From NCBI GenBank assembly GCA_047967505.1, contig CM106541.1: a stretch of DNA of 64,000 nt, one strand, 5' to 3'. Under the pieces are notes generated by a model. The model did no database searches. It was not told the origin of the DNA and was given only the letters and a program-made list of their open reading frames with translations. Below are positions 62,364-64,000 of this stretch, piece by piece (position 1 is the first letter of the stretch; every line of letters starts with the position of its first letter). The position numbers were made by a program, and so were the translations under genes. The DNA comes from Dipteris shenzhenensis (Eukaryota > Polypodiophyta > Polypodiopsida > Gleicheniales).

Positions 62364-63478
62364 TATGGACGCCATTTTTGCGTGGAACGCATCGATTCAA
62401 AGAGAGTCACGTATGATTGTGAAGTCATGGCTAACTTCACACAAGATAGCCGAGCAAGTGCTTCGGATACCAATCTTCTCTCCTCACAGTTGGATTATTG
62501 TGGAACCATACGCGACATCTATGAAATCGATTTCAGACGATTTACTATTTTCATTCTTGATGTAAAATGGTTTAGAACTACTTACAACGGTCCCCATGCG
62601 ACAGTGAGAAAAGATAGTAGCGGTCTCTTTGCAATAGACTCCACTAAACATTGGACCAATGAAAGTGATACTTTTGTTCTTCCCGAGCACTGTGAGCAAG
62701 TGCATACTAATGATTTAATTAGTCGAAGCTTTCGTTTTTAAAGTCCATTGATATATATATAATTGATGACATTTGGCACCCATCTTCAATATAGGTGGTT
62801 TTTCATCCGGATCGTTCTGATCCAAGATGGTGGTATGTGATCCAAGTTGCATCACGAAGTAAGCAAATTTTTGAAGATCGAGATGTGGATATGGAGATGC
62901 CACTACCAATGCCAGATCCAATTGATGAATCTAGCGAAGAAGATGCTCGGGGGGGTCACTATGTATAAACCCTCTATATCACGTGCGTTCAAGGCCTATA
63001 TTTAAAGTCCCTTATCTGTAAAAAATTTCATTAATAAAATGTACCCCTTTTCTATATAAATCTGTAAATTTTTTCCAAAACTATTTTAAATAGTCCCTTA
63101 TGTATATTTATTTCTGTAAATTTGAGAAATAAAAAAAATCCTTCTGTTGAACTCACGTGATAGGGTTACATATGATGAGTGACCCCCCCGAGAGAAGATG
63201 TAGATCACCATATGAGCCAAGAGGAAGATGCGCATAATGACATCACACGGGAGGAGGATGGAGATCACGATATTGACGAAGAAGACAACAATCATCAAGA
63301 TCAATCACCACACTTAAGCTTTATTGAAGAAGATGATCAAATACTTTTAGGTGAACGTACGATGCTAGAGTACGATGATGATATAGGAGATCAACTCAGT
63401 ATAGAGTTGGAGATAGACTTGCTTGGCACCTTAAACTTGTCTCAAGATGAAACAGTTGATGTAAATGCTCTTATTTGA
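62364..63478 (+). pseudogene. CACTA transposase C-terminus, copy 3, with MITE
   Basis: Duplicate of 61102-61976. The DUF4216 exon (open 62361-62741) is intact: CGTIRDIYEIDFRRF, FILDVKWFRTTYNGP, LFAIDSTKHWTNES. The tail exon (from about 62797) is interrupted at 62945 by a 247-bp MITE and resumes at 63193 with the same acidic residues, ending DVNALI at 63478. It starts abruptly with TATGGACGCC right after the terminus of copy 1. Confidence 0.8.
62946..63192. mobile_element. 247-bp MITE with 8-bp target duplication
   Basis: Terminal inverted repeats start CTCGGGGGGGTCACT at both ends and extend imperfectly for about 48 bases (shared ACCCT, TATCACGTG, GTTCAA). Interior AT-rich, non-coding. AGAAGATG flanks it at 62938-62945 and 63193-63200. 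The sister duplicate has the uninterrupted site GAAGAAGATGTAGATC at about 61686. Eight bases suggests the hAT superfamily, although the termini are not typical of it. Confidence 0.92.
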
Positions 63479-63649
63479 TTTTTCGCATCTCAAACTTGGA
63501 CATGAATATATGAGCTTCAAAGGCTTGATGTACATGCTCTCATTTTTTTATTCTCTATGAGCTCAAACATGTATGAAAATTTAAAAAAATTTGTCATTGG
63601 AAAAAACTAACTTTTAAGGCCTATTAAAAAAAAAAACCTCTCTGTAAAA

Positions 63650-63892
63650 TCGTCGCTATAATATTTTGTATCAGTGTCGCTATATAGCGACTTTTGAAAG
63701 TCACTATATAGCGACTGTTGGTAAAAGTCGCTATATAGCGACTGTTGGTAAAAGTCGCTATATAGCGACTTTTACCAACAGTCGCTATATAGCGACGATT
63801 TACGAAACCTGCTTTTCATACCGACGATTAACGCTAAGCGGGCGCTACACGTCGGTACGTAAACGTCGCAATAGGATCTGTGTGTAGTAGTG
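63650..63892 (+). repeat. CACTA 3' terminus with subterminal palindromes, copy 2
   Basis: Four perfect GTCGCTATATAGCGAC copies (63676, 63727, 63754, 63781) and one variant (about 63700, GTCACTATATAGCGAC), a decayed CCGACGATTA hairpin, and the terminus CTGTGTGTAGTAGTG ending at 63892. The flank TAATGGGCTC follows. Confidence 0.8.
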
Positions 63893-64000
63893 TAATGGGC
63901 TCTTAGTTGTGTCTGCACTGCACTTAAATAGGGAGAGAGTTCATTGCGCCCGACCTTCTCAATCTTCAGTCTCATATTAGTTTGGTATTCGAAATATTTA
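63893..64000. other. Right flank, unassigned
   Basis: About 108 bases outside the CACTA terminus. Contains ACTTAAATAGGGAGAGAG. Too short to assign. Confidence 0.5.

Larger units (their letters stand above)
57150..63892 (+). mobile_element. CACTA (En/Spm) transposon complex
   Basis: Contains two transposase 3' ends upstream and downstream of one TNP2 core, and two copies of a CACTA terminus (62363 and 63892), all in plus orientation. The terminal sequence GCGTGTGTAGTAGTG is the reverse complement of CACTACTACACACGC. No 5' CACTACTAC terminus was found in the window, so the complex is incomplete at the left. Confidence 0.75.

Noticed and set aside
62175-63796. CRISPR-like array of regularly spaced palindromes
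   Set aside because: Spacings are unequal, the spacers are partly repeated, and the units sit at CACTA termini in plant DNA.

Overview
This is a stretch of nuclear plant DNA made almost entirely of transposable elements. The Ty1/copia elements primed by initiator Met-tRNA, plant-type LINEs with DUF4283-like sequence, and a CACTA element with TNP2/DUF4218/DUF4216 domains all point to a land plant. Most copies are old, frameshifted and nested in each other, and genes are very sparse, which suits a large, TE-bloated genome (gymnosperm, fern, lycophyte or bryophyte scale). The sequence alone does not settle the species.

Layout. 1-3122: decayed LINE (+). 3150-4800: decayed Ty3/gypsy (+). 5447-6049: a 603-bp near-complete palindrome (foldback element). 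6950-8337: 5' end of a copia element (family E). 8338-15785: minus-strand copia A, recently inserted into gag-only relic B. 15786-16578: purine tracts and an orphan cluster of TATATAGCGAC palindromes. 16579-26095: minus-strand copia D1, interrupted by a complete second copy D2 (19747-25305) with 5-bp target duplication CCTAG. 26096-27900: copia scrap and decayed gypsy. 28795-28946: LTR related to copia F. 29068-31020: two ~1-kb direct copies of an unidentified gene-like unit. 31190-31353: palindromic MITE. 31680-33590: second LINE. 33865-34692: isolated GC-rich unknown ORF.

36600-39939 is the most gene-like part. A tandem series of promoter-like modules (TATATAAAG followed by CT-rich leaders) precedes an uninterrupted 435-codon ORF. 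Its protein carries an HAE ... PCCxxC zinc site like that of the OTT_1508-like branch of the deaminase superfamily. It is the best candidate for a functional, poorly described host gene.

41893-42972: GC-rich, hairpin-rich segment, possibly a gypsy LTR. 42973-43368: polypyrimidine tract. 43369-50236: minus-strand copia C, interrupted by a young 2.2-kb non-autonomous LTR element (46792-49008, target duplication TGAGC) that encodes only a small zinc-knuckle protein. 50570-51230: probable hAT transposase scrap. 51605-57150: plus-strand copia F with a nearly full-length pol. 57150-63892: CACTA material, namely a DUF4216 relic, a TNP2/DUF4218/DUF4216 transposase region, and a tandem duplication of its 3' end. 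The second duplicate contains a 247-bp MITE with an 8-bp target duplication, and the first duplicate preserves the empty site.

The parts do not form a pathway. Most of the window records successive insertions whose order can be read from nesting: D1 before D2, C before the 2.2-kb element, B before A, and the CACTA 3'-end duplication before the MITE.
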